Origin: Streptosporangium sp. NBC_01495
GTDB taxonomy: Bacteria > Actinomycetota > Actinomycetes > Streptosporangiales > Streptosporangiaceae
Direction of reading: 5' to 3'
Assembly: GCF_036250735.1 (NCBI RefSeq)
Contig: NZ_CP109430.1
Coordinates: 1,674,001-1,738,000, forward strand
Length of the DNA stretch: 64,000 nucleotides
Shown piece by piece: positions 16,678 to 25,740 of the stretch. A program made the translations under genes and the position numbers. The notes below the pieces were generated by a model that saw only the letters and a program-made list of their open reading frames with translations, searched no databases and was not told where the DNA came from. Every line of letters starts with the position of its first letter. Position 1 is the first letter of the stretch.

Positions 16678-17258
16678 TGTCCGTCCTTCTTGCACATAAG
16701 ACGTAATTAACGTGTTATTAACTGTGAAGACAGTGCAGAACTCTTGAATGAGGGGCGGGTGCGACGGCCTCCGGCTATTCATGACAGACCGTGCCGGTCA
16801 GACGGTCAGATTTTTAGTCACAAACCCCGCTCGCGGGTGTCTCCGGCTTCCTTTCCTCGCACTGGCTGCGATCGTAGGACGCGTGCCCTGGATGCACAAT
16901 ATGCGCTTTAATCGGAAATAAATGAAGAAAAGCCTGCAAGCTCTTTAGGGGCGCCACGATTCTGTCCGGAACCCCACGCCGCCCCGCTCTTCGAGGCGCT
17001 CCGGCGGAGGCTGGGAAGGGCACATCGGGCTGAGGCGCGGCCGGAGGGGGGCATCGCCGGGCTTCGTGCCCCGTCCCTCTTCGCGGGAGTATCCCGCGCG
17101 GTCCTGGCCGTGGGGCCGCGGAGTCCGGGACGTCCCCTGCCGTCCGTCGCGGGCAGCAGGGGGCTTGATCCGCTGCCAGGCCTTGCCGGTCAGTTCGCCT
17201 CCTCGCACCACGAACGATCATCTAACCGCACCCGTCGTGATCATTTGTCAGACATCGC
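16678..17258. other. Intergenic region, promoter-like AT-rich patch only
   Basis: 581 bp without a supportable gene. 16690-16735 is strikingly AT-rich, with two direct GTTAAT copies on the minus strand upstream of the condensation gene, a plausible promoter/operator. The rest is GC-rich with no recognisable coding similarity. Confidence 0.5.
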
Positions 17259-18698
17259 CTAGCGGACGACCTCGATGTTGGCCATCATGCCGCGATCCTC
17301 GTGGTTGAGGATGTGGCAGTGCAGCGGGTACTTGCCGACGAAATCCCTGAACCTCGTCCTCATCACCACTTCGCCGTGTGCGGGGAGTTGTACTGTGTCC
17401 TGCCAGTTGCGGGCGTGGTACGGCCTGCCGTTCACACTGATCACCTGGAAGTCGTTGACGTGCACGTGGAAGGTGTGCTGCTCGTTGGCAAGGTTGCGTA
17501 CCCGCCACTCCTCGGTGGTGTTCAGCCTCGCCCGCACGTCGATCCGGTTCGGATCGAACAGCTTGCCATTGATGAAGAACTGGTTGGTGCGGGTGTTTTC
17601 GGAGAAGGTGATGACCCGCCGCTGAGCGATGGGATCCTTCCTCAGGTCGTCGAAGTACCGGGCGGCGAAGGTCGTGGGCAGGCGTGCGGGTGTCACGGCG
17701 CGTCCCCCGGACACCAGGGTGGCCAGGGTCGCCTCGGGGTAGGAGTCGCCGTCCTTGCCGGTGCTGTAGGGCAGGGTCACCAAACGGGTACGGCCGGCCG
17801 GCGGTCCCTGCACGAGCACGTCCCACCGGCTGCCCGGGGGCATGAGTAACGTGTCGGTGCCCCAGACCCTGGCGACGGGGTTGGCGTCCTGGGCGATGAC
17901 GTGGAAGCGCACGCCGGGAAGCTGGACGTGGTAGGCGATGTTCGCCCCGATGTTGGCCAGTCGCCACATCTGCGTCTCGCCGGGTCGGATGTGGATGATC
18001 GGGTTGAGGAGCCCGTTCACGGTGCGGTTGGTCGGAGCGTTGCTGTCGATGTTCGCCGTCGGTATGGCCCCTTTGTGCACCTGGAAGTCCTTCAGCGCGA
18101 TGAGCAGCTCTGCGGTGCGATGGAGGACAGGCGGGAGATACCGGTTCAGCCCTTCGATCACGATCGCGCCCGACAGCCCGGCGAACACCTGCGGCTCGGA
18201 GATCGGGTGCGCGTGGGAGTGGTACCAGTAGGTGCCCGGGGCCAGGTCCTTGGGCAGCCGGTAGGTGTAGTGATAGGTCTGGCCCGGCATGATGTGCAGG
18301 TAGATGTTGTCGGAGCTGTCTTGGGGTGAGACGTGCCAGCCGTGCGTGTGCAGGTTGGTGTGCTCCCCCAGCCGGTTCACCAGGTCCAGGTCGAGCCGGT
18401 CCCCGGGAAACAGGCGCAGCGTCGGCGGCATGTAGTCACCGTTGTAGGTCAACGCCCGGACGTTTTGGCCCGCGAGCTGTACCACGCGTTGCTCCACGAC
18501 CAGCCGCACGTGCAGGCGACCGTCGCGACTCGACAACTCGCGCGGCTGGCGGAACTCCGGCTGGGTGAGCGAGACCGGCACGTCGGGACTGGCAGGCGCG
18601 ATACCAGTGCTCTGTTTGCCCGTCATCGCGGTGGTGCCGCAGCCGCTCAGCGCGGCGAGCACCAAGGCTGACAAGGTGATGAGTCTGGACACAGACAT
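17259..18698 (-). CDS. Multicopper oxidase lipoprotein
   Basis: 479 residues from ATG 18698, with GAGGAG 4 bp upstream. The signal peptide ends in a lipobox (LAALSGC), so the enzyme is anchored outside the membrane. Copper ligands appear in order: HTHGWH and WYHSHAH in the first cupredoxin domain, HTFHVHVND and the terminal HCHILNHEDRGMM. The final pattern HCHxxxHxxxM is that of a type 1 copper site with axial Met. These enzymes oxidise Cu(I), Mn(II) or phenolics. Beside chromate- and arsenate-type genes, metal detoxification is the likely role. Confidence 0.93.
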   Translation of the reverse strand: MSVSRLITLSALVLAALSGCGTTAMTGKQSTGIAPASPDVPVSLTQPEFRQPRELSSRDGRLHVRLVVEQRVVQLAGQNVRALTYNGDYMPPTLRLFPGDRLDLDLVNRLGEHTNLHTHGWHVSPQDSSDNIYLHIMPGQTYHYTYRLPKDLAPGTYWYHSHAHPISEPQVFAGLSGAIVIEGLNRYLPPVLHRTAELLIALKDFQVHKGAIPTANIDSNAPTNRTVNGLLNPIIHIRPGETQMWRLANIGANIAYHVQLPGVRFHVIAQDANPVARVWGTDTLLMPPGSRWDVLVQGPPAGRTRLVTLPYSTGKDGDSYPEATLATLVSGGRAVTPARLPTTFAARYFDDLRKDPIAQRRVITFSENTRTNQFFINGKLFDPNRIDVRARLNTTEEWRVRNLANEQHTFHVHVNDFQVISVNGRPYHARNWQDTVQLPAHGEVVMRTRFRDFVGKYPLHCHILNHEDRGMMANIEVVR

Positions 18699-19184
18699 GG
18701 CGCTCCTCGGACGCGGACGCCCTGGTGCATACCCCGTCACAGACCGCCCTGTGCTGAGCTGACCTGTATCTTCTTGTCAAGGTTGGCCAAGGTCAACGGC
18801 TGTACATCTCGCGCTAAGGCACAGCTCGCCGCGCCATCCTTGCTTCCCGCTGGATCTCCTCACGGTGAGCTGGTGGCGGACACGGAGGTTCTCCGGCCGG
18901 AAGCCGTCAAGGAGGCTCGCTACCTGCGCCGCAAGCGGAGGGCCCCTGTGTGCCCGGCCCGTCTGGTCACGGCATGGAGTAGCTATCGGTTCGAACCCTG
19001 AGCCCTTCTGGTCGTGTGGCCGCCGTCGTCGTCGCGTTGCCGGGGGATGTGCAGTGTGATGCTCGATGAGGTGACGTCGGTGGCGATGATCTCGGCGGTG
19101 GCGGCCGGTCAAGCGGAGGGGGGAGCGGCGGATCGGTAGGTCGGCGGGAGTGTCGGATGAGCGGGTACGGCGCCCCCCCGGCGG
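18699..19184. other. Intergenic region without recognisable gene
   Basis: 486 bp. I see no convincing coding sequence, RNA or repeat, apart from the upstream region of the oxidase gene. Arg/His-rich short frames on the minus strand have composition-driven sequence and no family resemblance. Confidence 0.4.
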
Positions 19185-20366
19185 CTATCCGATGATCAGC
19201 ACGCGGGCCAGGCCGATCACGGCCGCGACGGCGATGTACCAGGCGGTGTTGAGCCGGGTGCGCCACTGCAACAGCAACGCGAGCGCGGCCAGCGCCACGG
19301 TGAGCGGGTCGACGAAGGCCTCGCCGGCTAGTTGCAGGGTGACTCCGGCCATCAGGGCCAGCGCGGTGGCGTTGACGCCGTCCAGGAACGCCGAGGACCA
19401 GACGCGGTCGCGGATCCGGTCGATGATGCGGGTCAGCAGGCCGACGAACACGAACGACGGGACGAAGATGGCGACGGTGGCCAGCACCGCGCCGGGCAAG
19501 CCGGCGATGACGTAGCCGAGGAAAGTGGCGGTGGTGAACACCGGCCCCGGGGTGACCTGGCCGATGGAGACCGCGTCCAGCAACTGGTCGCGGGTGATCC
19601 AACCGAGCCGTTGTACGAAGTCGCCTTCCAAGAAGGCCAGCAGGACGTAGCCGCTGCCGTACAGCACCGCGCCGATCTTCAGGAAGGTCAGGAACAGCTG
19701 GGTGAGCTGGCCGCCGGTGGGGTCGGGAAAACGCGGCCCGCCCAGCAGCGGCACCAGCAGCAGGGCGGGGGAACCGCGATGCGGCGACCAGCTGTTTTTG
19801 GTGCGTACCGCCATCACCATCAGCCCGCCTGCGGCCAGCACGAGCAGCTCGTTGACCCCCAGCAGGTACAGCGCCAGTGCCGCTGCGGCGACGAGCGCGG
19901 TCAGTGGGCCCTTGATCGCGGTCTTGAGCAGTGCGATCAGGGCCCAGATCACGATGGCCACCACCACCGGTTTGATCCCGTACAGCAGCCCTTCGACGGC
20001 CGGGGTCCGGTCGTAGCGGACATAGGCCCAGGCCAGGGCGAGCACGATGGCGAAGGCGGGCAGGATGAAGCACACCCCGGCGGCGATCAGGCCCTTCCAG
20101 CGGGCCCGGTCATAACCCAGGTGGATGGCCAGTTCGGTGGAGTTGGGGCCGGGGATGAGGTTGACGGCGCCCATCAGGTCGACGAAACGCTCATCGGAGA
20201 GCCAGCCGCGCCGGCGCACCAGTTCCTCGCGCATCATCGCGATGTGCGCGGCCGGGCCGCCGAACCCGATCACGCCGAGTTTCAGGAAGACCCCGACGAC
20301 CTCGCCAAGCGCGTGCACCGGCCGCCCGCCGCGCTCGCCGCGGGCGTCGTCGTCGGATTCGTTCAT
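19185..20366 (-). CDS. chrA: Chromate transporter family protein (ChrA-like)
   Basis: 393 residues from ATG 20366, with GGAGGC 8 bp upstream. It has two homologous halves of about six hydrophobic segments each. The N-terminal half has LKLGVIGFGGPAAH and NLIPGPNSTELAIHLGY. The C-terminal half repeats the pattern with LKIGAVLYGSGYVL and IGQVTPGPVFTTATFLGY. These are the FGGP and PGP signatures of the CHR family. Full-length ChrA exports chromate; many actinomycete members have untested substrates. It sits in a cluster of metal-resistance genes. Confidence 0.92.
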   Translation of the reverse strand: MNESDDDARGERGGRPVHALGEVVGVFLKLGVIGFGGPAAHIAMMREELVRRRGWLSDERFVDLMGAVNLIPGPNSTELAIHLGYDRARWKGLIAAGVCFILPAFAIVLALAWAYVRYDRTPAVEGLLYGIKPVVVAIVIWALIALLKTAIKGPLTALVAAAALALYLLGVNELLVLAAGGLMVMAVRTKNSWSPHRGSPALLLVPLLGGPRFPDPTGGQLTQLFLTFLKIGAVLYGSGYVLLAFLEGDFVQRLGWITRDQLLDAVSIGQVTPGPVFTTATFLGYVIAGLPGAVLATVAIFVPSFVFVGLLTRIIDRIRDRVWSSAFLDGVNATALALMAGVTLQLAGEAFVDPLTVALAALALLLQWRTRLNTAWYIAVAAVIGLARVLIIG

Positions 20367-20693
20367 CGATGGCCTCCAGTGCGGCGTGTACCGAATCGCG
20401 CATTGTCCACGACCGCGCTGAACGCCGGGCCGACCACGGTGAAACAGGAAGAGCGCGGCCGTGAACGACGGTGACCTTGGTAGGTCGATACCTGGGCGGC
20501 CAGAAACGATCTCAGAGATGAGACAGGAAGTGTCATGTGCCTGTGGGGGTGTCAAAGCGTTCCTCACCGACGCGGCGCATCGGCCGGTGAGCTTTCATAC
20601 GAGCGCTCCGGCGCGTTTCGTGCTCGGGTGCTTTGCCGGTCGCAGGGTTGTGCGAGCCGGGCTCTGGGGGCGGCGTTCGGCCTGTGCGGTGGA
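20367..20693. other. Intergenic region, nothing recognised
   Basis: 327 bp between the HIT-like and ChrA genes, both on the minus strand. It must hold the ChrA promoter and the HIT gene's 3' end, but I could not identify a clear -35/-10 pair or terminator. Confidence 0.4.
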
Positions 20694-21173
20694 TCAACGC
20701 GCGGACGGTTCGTGGGCGTGGCGGTGTTCGGGTGCGCTCGCGCCAAGGCGGTCGCGGACGGCGCGGGCGGTGCGTTCGGCGTCGGCGGGGTCGCTGCGCT
20801 GGGGGGCGTCGAGGAACGCGGTTCCGCGCAGGGAGTGGGAGGCGGGGCGCGGATACAACCAGGCGTGGAAGTGCTGGACGCGGTCGCGGGTGGAGACCAG
20901 GTGGACGCGTTCGGCGTCGGTGCTCGCGCGCAGCGCGGTGTCGAGCCGGGTGAGCAGCAGGCCGAAGGAGGTTGACTCGGCCGGGGTCATCTCGGCGAAG
21001 TCGACGAAGTGCCGCCGTGAGGTGATCTTCAGGGCTCCGGGCATGGTGGTGTCCGCGGGCCCCTGGCCAACCAGCCAGTGCTCGTCGCGGTGGACCCACC
21101 CGCCGATCGGGTCCCGGCCGGCCTCCTCCAGGTGACAGTAAGGGCAGGCGCGGCTTTCGGGGCTGTCGGTCAT
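20694..21173 (-). CDS. HIT-like protein with N-terminal zinc-ribbon-type motif
   Basis: 159 residues. The N-terminus has CPYCHLEE, half of a Cys-rich metal site. The middle shows the HIT layout: WVHRDEHWLVGQGP, GALKITSRRHFVDFAEM and HFHAWLYPRP, the last resembling the HxHxH loop with only two His. HIT proteins hydrolyse or transfer nucleotides from phosphoanhydrides. The Arg/Ala-rich C-terminus is not conserved. With the third His missing, activity is uncertain. Confidence 0.65.
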   Translation of the reverse strand: MTDSPESRACPYCHLEEAGRDPIGGWVHRDEHWLVGQGPADTTMPGALKITSRRHFVDFAEMTPAESTSFGLLLTRLDTALRASTDAERVHLVSTRDRVQHFHAWLYPRPASHSLRGTAFLDAPQRSDPADAERTARAVRDRLGASAPEHRHAHEPSAR

Positions 21174-21478
21174 GGCTGTTCCCTAAGATCGATTTGTCTG
21201 GAGTGAGTCGCTCTGGATGCCCAGGGCGATGGGGTGTGGCTGATGGTTGTTTGCCGCGTTTGTGGCTTGAAAGGAATAGCCGCCCCGTCGTTCTGGACGC
21301 GTCCTGCCGTCACCGGGACCTGGCCGAGGATCGCCCGCAGCACAGCGGTCTTGCCGCTGCCGCTCGGGTCGGTCAGAGCGGCGATCTGGCCGCGCCGGAC
21401 CCGCAGGTGCAACCCCCGGACGATGAGCCGGTCACCGGCACGCAGGTGGAGGTCCTGCAGGTGCAAGATCGGATCCAT
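21170..21478 (-). pseudogene. 5' fragment of an ABC transporter ATPase
   Basis: From ATG 21478 about 68 codons encode the start of an ABC ATPase: DPILHLQDLHLRAGDRLIV, then VRRGQIAALTDPSGSGKTAV. The P-loop is PSGSGKT with Asp before it where Gly or Ala is expected. After GRVQNDG the sequence no longer resembles an ABC protein and the frame ends at 21170, so the Q-loop, signature motif and Walker B are missing. It lies between the HIT and ArsR-ArsC genes and is best read as a decayed fragment. Confidence 0.65.
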
Positions 21479-21579
21479 GGCGTACGGGTCCTTGTCTGTG
21501 AGAGCGGCGCCGGCACGCCGCCGTGGCGCACCGCCTGGCGAAAGTGGTGAGACTCGCCGCGCACGGATCATGGCGGACC

Positions 21580-22296
21580 CTACGGCGCCAGCGGGTGAGG
21601 GTCGGCACTCCTAGGCGGCGCAGCAGGGGTGGCGGTCAGGGCGGCCAGCCGGTCGATGCGCTCGGCGAGCTGGGCCAAGACGTCTTCGAAGATCTCGTCG
21701 GTGTCGATCGGCCCGGGGTCGGGAACCGACCAGTGCACGCGCCGAGGGGCGGGGCCGAGTTCCTCATAAGCCTTGTCGCAGACGGCGACGACCAGGTCAT
21801 CGGGGTCGAGCACGTCGTGGATGTGGGCGGTGTGAGAGCGGCTCAGGTGCAGGCCGTGACGGCGGGCGGTGCTGACGGCTCGCGGGTTGAGACGGGGGCC
21901 GGGGTGGGTTCCGGCGGAGGTGACCGGGATGCGGCTGCGGGCCGCCCACAGCGCGGCGGCCAGCGGTGAGCGAGCGCCGTTGCGGGTGCACACGAACACC
22001 ACCCGGGGCGCCGCGACGGTCGTGGTGGCGCTGAGAGCCTCCAGGGGCGCCGGGATCAGCTGCAGGTAGGCGCGGCGGCGATCGGCGTGGGAGCGGGTGC
22101 GGGTGATGAGCCCCGCGTCCTGCAGCACGCGCAGGTGATGAGCCAGCAGGTTGGAAGGCAGGTCCAAGGCGGCGCCCAGTTCCCCGGGCGACAGGTCGCC
22201 GACCAGTAGCGCGTCGACGATCGCCAGCCGCGCGGGGTCGGCCAGGGCATGGTGCAGGGCGGCCCGCCCCCGCCGCTCATTTGTCTCAATTTCCAT
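21580..22296 (-). CDS. ArsR-type regulator fused to arsenate reductase/LMW phosphatase domain
   Basis: 238 residues from ATG 22296. Residues 1-90 form an ArsR-type winged helix (HHALADPARLAIVDALLVGD, then LLAHHLRVLQDAGLI). Residues about 98-225 form a low-molecular-weight phosphatase/ArsC domain with the P-loop FVCTRNGARSPLA (C-x5-R-S) and the general acid region DPDDLVVAVCDKAYEELG, with a late VPDPGPIDTDEIF. The fusion couples arsenic sensing with arsenate reduction in one chain. No ArsR As(III)-binding Cys pair (CVC) is visible in the helix region, so the sensor site may differ. Confidence 0.9.
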   Translation of the reverse strand: MEIETNERRGRAALHHALADPARLAIVDALLVGDLSPGELGAALDLPSNLLAHHLRVLQDAGLITRTRSHADRRRAYLQLIPAPLEALSATTTVAAPRVVFVCTRNGARSPLAAALWAARSRIPVTSAGTHPGPRLNPRAVSTARRHGLHLSRSHTAHIHDVLDPDDLVVAVCDKAYEELGPAPRRVHWSVPDPGPIDTDEIFEDVLAQLAERIDRLAALTATPAAPPRSADPHPLAP

Positions 22297-22332
22297 TGAG
22301 TCAATAGTGGCTGACGTGTTTCCATGAGTCAA
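22290..22332 (-). promoter_or_regulatory. Direct-repeat operator and promoter of the ArsR-ArsC gene
   Basis: TTTCCAT(T)GAGTCAA occurs twice on the plus strand (22290-22304 and 22319-22332). Read on the minus strand, TTGACTCA lies at the position of a -35 box with CACTAT about 17 bp further on. The inner copy overlaps the ATG. Self-repression by the ArsR domain at this site is inferred. Confidence 0.55.
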
Positions 22333-22470
22333 CGCCCCCGAGGCCGCCGCACCCGCGCCCAACCGGCGCCGCCGACGCAGACAGCGACTGGCGCCCCCAC
22401 CGCCTGACCCCCACCCCCGGCTCAACCGCCTGCGGGGCCGCGCACCCTCCCCGCCCGCCGGACTCCACCG

Positions 22471-22490
22471 CACTGCACTGCACTGCACTG
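22471..22490. repeat. Four tandem CACTG pentamers
   Basis: Exact fourfold CACTG in the intergenic region upstream of the YVTN-repeat gene. It is a small slippage-prone tract of unknown consequence. Confidence 0.9.
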
Positions 22491-22583
22491 GGGCCGCACC
22501 ACCCGGCCGCCGTCCGCTCGCCTCACCCGAAGCAAGCACCTGGACGGCGCACCGGACTCTCCTGGAAAGGACCTTCCCCCACC

Positions 22584-23039
22584 ATGTCGCCTGAGCGCAG
22601 CACTGCCCACCCCCGCGCCGCCCGGCTGCCTTCACGCCTCGCGGCCGGCCTCGCGCTGCTCATCACCGCCTTGTTACACCCGTCGGCCGCCCACGCCGCA
22701 CCGGCCCCGCCCCACCAGCCGATCACCGCCTCGACCGCCGCGCTTGTCGGCGGATCCGCCACCGGTGCCACCGGCCCGGCCCAGCCGGTGGTGCTGGCCA
22801 CCATCGGCGTCGGCCTCAACCCCCGCGCGGTGGCCTTCACCCCCGGCTGGCGCCACGCCTACGTCGCCAACTCCGGCTCCGACACCGTCTCCACCTTCGA
22901 CACCCGCACCAACACCGTCCTGGGCGAGGTCGCCGTCGGCGACGACCCCCGCTGGACCGCTTCCGGACCCGCCGGCACCTTCCTGTATGTCACCAACACC
23001 GGCTCCCACAGCGTCTCGGTACTCACCCTGAGACACTGA
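22584..23039 (+). CDS. Short secreted YVTN beta-propeller-repeat protein
   Basis: 151 residues. It has an N-terminal signal peptide (LAAGLALLITALLHPSAAHA, cleavage after AHA). After a short linker come two YVTN-type blades: GVGLNPRAVAFTPGWRHAYV with NSGSDTVSTFDTRTNTVL, then GDDPRWTASGPAGTFLYVTN with GSHSVSVL. Full propellers need six to eight blades, so this is either a truncated member or an oligomer-forming short version. GGAAAGGACC lies ahead of the start. It stands alone between the ArsR-ArsC gene and the intron. Confidence 0.75.
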   Translation: MSPERSTAHPRAARLPSRLAAGLALLITALLHPSAAHAAPAPPHQPITASTAALVGGSATGATGPAQPVVLATIGVGLNPRAVAFTPGWRHAYVANSGSDTVSTFDTRTNTVLGEVAVGDDPRWTASGPAGTFLYVTNTGSHSVSVLTLRH

Positions 23040-23182
23040 CCACCCCCGAAGCCACGGCGGCGGACACCAGGGCTGGTGGTGCCCGCCGCCGTGACCCACC
23101 CGGCCCCGCTGGTCTTCCTGTGGTGGACGCGAGGCGGAAAAGCACAGAGCGACACTTTCGATCCGGCCTCCAGCGTTTTCCT

Positions 23183-23285
23183 CTACTTCCGGAATTGCTC
23201 AATTCCGGAAGTAGATCAGCCATCAGCTTCCGGAAACGCGTCCCAGGGCGCAACGTAGGACCCGAGAAGAGCTTCCGGAAACACG
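23183..23285. repeat. TTCCGGAA palindrome cluster with 15-bp perfect hairpin
   Basis: CTACTTCCGGAATTG (23183-23197) and its exact inverse (23200-23214) are separated by two bases. Two further GCTTCCGGAAAC copies follow near 23225 and 23269. The hairpin follows the YVTN gene by about 145 bp and precedes the intron's 3' edge. It could terminate transcription or be a mobile-element footprint. Confidence 0.75.
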
Positions 23286-23388
23286 CCCGTTGTGCCTGGT
23301 GAAACACCGGCTCGCGACGATCCTGGTTGAGTAGGCCCGAGGCGCAGTTCCGGGATCGCTCCCGGTCCGTTTCCCCGGACCTCTCGCC

Positions 23389-23422
23389 GAACCCGCCGTG
23401 CGCCTCTCAACGCAACGGGCTC
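23389..23422 (-). ncRNA. Group II intron domain V
   Basis: A 34-nt hairpin read on the minus strand: GAGCCCGTTGCG, a GAGA-type loop and CGCACGGCGGGTTC, with a two-base bulge. The catalytic AGC triad lies at positions 2-4. Length and layout match domain V, and it lies 17 nt after the maturase stop. Confidence 0.88.
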
Positions 23423-23438
23423 TCCACGGCACCTGCCG

Positions 23439-24908
23439 TCAGGCGTGTTCGAGAGACAAATAGGGAGTGGGAATCTTCGCTCCGCGATAGCGATACCGGG
23501 TAACCGGAACCGCTGCAATCGGGCGGCGTTCGATCCTGCCCGCCGTGATCTGTAGCCAGTGCCCTTCCGGGGTGACATACCGTCGGCGGACATCTCGCCA
23601 CTTCCAGCGGAACCGGTGCATCATCATGCGCATCAGCCGTTGCCACGTGAAGTTGTCCAGCATGCTGAACACGTTCTTCGCTATGGCGTGCCGGAAATAG
23701 TTGGCCCAGCCGTGCATGATCGAGTTGAGTCGGTCAAGCACGTACTCCAGATTTGCCTGTGAAAACCTGTGGGTCAGTGCACGGATCTTCGTCTTGACCG
23801 ACTTGATCGGTCGGTCGGCGATGAAGGTGTACACGTGCCACTTATTCGTGCCTTGCTTGCGGCGCCACTGGAGGCGGAACCCCAAGAAGTCGAATCCCTC
23901 GCTCATGTGCACGATCCGGGTTTTGGCCGATGACAGCCGCAATCCCATTGGTGCCAGCACTCGCGCGACCTCTTCGCGCAGCACCTCAACATCCTCTTGG
24001 GTGCCATTCACTAAGACGACAAAGTCGTCGGCGTAGCGGACGATCCTCCAGTTCGGTAGTTGCTGCGCGCGGCGCTTCTCGCGTCGCTTATTGGTCGACA
24101 TCGATCCATCGCGCTTCCATGGCCCGTGAAGATGCTCATCGAGCACCGACAAGGCCACGTTTGCAAGTAATGGAGATAAGATGCCACCCTGCGGCGTACC
24201 GGTGTGCGTATCCTGATGTTCGCCGAACTCCGTAAGAATTCCGGACTTCAGGAACGCTTTCACCAGCGACAAGACGCGTTTGTCCTTGATCCGTGCCCGG
24301 ACCCGGTCCATCAAGGCGGTGTGGTCGATCTCGTCGAAACACGCCTGGATGTCCGCGTCCAGCACCCACCTGTAGCTCTTCGTGCCAAACAGATGGATCT
24401 CGGCTATCGCATCATGCGCTCGCCGCTTGGGCCGGAACCCGTAGGAGACCGGCTCAAAGCCAGCCTCGAAGATAGGTTCCAGAACCAGTTTGAGTGCCGC
24501 CTGGACAACCCGGTCAGCGATCACGGGAATCCCCAGTTGCCTCACCTTTCCAGAGCCGCCCGGCTTCGGGATCATGCGTTCCCTCACCGGCAAAGGACGA
24601 AACGAGCCGTCCTTCACAGCGGTCCGGAGGTCGTCCAGGAACACAGGCAAGCCGATGCCCTCTTCCACTTCGCGGACCGTTACGCCGTCCACTCCTGCGG
24701 TATTGGCACCCTTATTGCCCGCGACCCGCTCGAACGCCACCCTGAGCGTCGCCGGGTCGTGAATGAGATTGAACAGGTCGTCGAACCTGCGGCCGGCATC
24801 GGCCGCCGCCCAACGGTGAAGCTTGGCCTGAATCCACGCTACCTTCGACCACGACCCGTCCCGAGCCTGGTCGAGAGCGCCGCCATTCAGCGACGCATCT
24901 TGCGTCAT
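23439..24908 (-). CDS. ltrA: Group II intron reverse transcriptase/maturase
   Basis: 489 residues from ATG 24908, with GGAGA upstream. The reverse transcriptase blocks are intact: GNKGANTAGVDGVTV, RPLPVRERMIPKPGG, QAALKLVLEPIFEAGFEPVS, THTGTPQGGILSPLLAN and the catalytic RYADDFVV. Then come the group II maturase (domain X) segments SKTRIVHMSEGFDFLGF and WANYFRHAIAKNVF. The C-terminus ends shortly after, without an HNH endonuclease, so mobility would rely on target DNA unwinding or replication forks. The protein splices the intron RNA and copies it at the target. Confidence 0.96.
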   Translation of the reverse strand: MTQDASLNGGALDQARDGSWSKVAWIQAKLHRWAAADAGRRFDDLFNLIHDPATLRVAFERVAGNKGANTAGVDGVTVREVEEGIGLPVFLDDLRTAVKDGSFRPLPVRERMIPKPGGSGKVRQLGIPVIADRVVQAALKLVLEPIFEAGFEPVSYGFRPKRRAHDAIAEIHLFGTKSYRWVLDADIQACFDEIDHTALMDRVRARIKDKRVLSLVKAFLKSGILTEFGEHQDTHTGTPQGGILSPLLANVALSVLDEHLHGPWKRDGSMSTNKRREKRRAQQLPNWRIVRYADDFVVLVNGTQEDVEVLREEVARVLAPMGLRLSSAKTRIVHMSEGFDFLGFRLQWRRKQGTNKWHVYTFIADRPIKSVKTKIRALTHRFSQANLEYVLDRLNSIMHGWANYFRHAIAKNVFSMLDNFTWQRLMRMMMHRFRWKWRDVRRRYVTPEGHWLQITAGRIERRPIAAVPVTRYRYRGAKIPTPYLSLEHA

Positions 24909-25740
24909 GACAATCTCCAGTCCTTCTCGGCACCGCTGCCGCCCTTCCCCATGTGACCGGCTTTCCCGGCCTCGAAGTACTACGGCGGCTCCGCCCCATC
25001 TGGACAATTCGGCGGTCGATGCGCCTATCCCGGCAGGCGAGCTGGTGGCCCACTCTCCGGGAACCCATCCGGATGGTTCCCACGTTCACTGAAATCCGTT
25101 CGGCGAAGGAGGAGCCCGACTCTGTCCCAGCAGCATCACCACGAATACGCCGCAGACCTTCTTCGTGGCCTCTCCGCGTAGATATTGAATTCCCCACGGA
25201 AAGTTCTCTTCGCTTCACAAGCGTCGAGACGCGCTGCGCCCGGCCCAGATCCACCAGGTTTCGGGCCGGTGTCACAGTTAAAGGACGTAACGACGCCGGT
25301 TCCTCTCGTACTCCTCTTCGCCATCGCTCCCCGGGCCTACGCCATCTGGCAGTGCTGGCGCACCCCGGGTTTGTCAGGGCTGCTCCCGCCCTCCCCGGCA
25401 TCACCCGGATCAGGCTGCCCTCGGCTTCGCTATCCTGCTGCGACAGGACAACGGTGCAGGTCTTTCACCTCCACACGGACTCACAGCGCCTCGTGGCGCA
25501 CTCAACGGATGTGACACCAACCCGGGTTCACCGTTCCGGCTCCTACCGGACCCCCAGTCCGCTCCAAGCATGTCGCGGGTGGCGCTCGCGGGGTGCCACC
25601 CCTGAGGCGTCTGACCCGCCGCGTGGCGTCCTGTCTGTCAGGTAAATATATTGCGCAACTTGCTCCAGCTCTTACAAAATTATGTCTTGAAGATCCCGTG
25701 ATCTATAGGTAACACGACTGACCGTGCTGGAGAGTCCGAG

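Larger units (their letters stand above)
23326..25501 (-). mobile_element. Group II intron (about 2.2 kb)
   Basis: The minus strand carries, in order, a GTGCGCC 5' end near 25501, a structured leader of about 590 nt with GGAGGTGAAAGACC, the maturase gene, a domain V hairpin at 23389-23422, a domain VI-like pair of stems and a CTACTCAAC 3' edge near 23326. These are the standard parts of a bacterial group II intron. The 3' edge follows from domain V; the 5' edge is less certain, because another GTGCG lies at 25363. The flanking joined sequence matches no gene I recognise, so it appears to have inserted in intergenic DNA. Confidence 0.8.
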
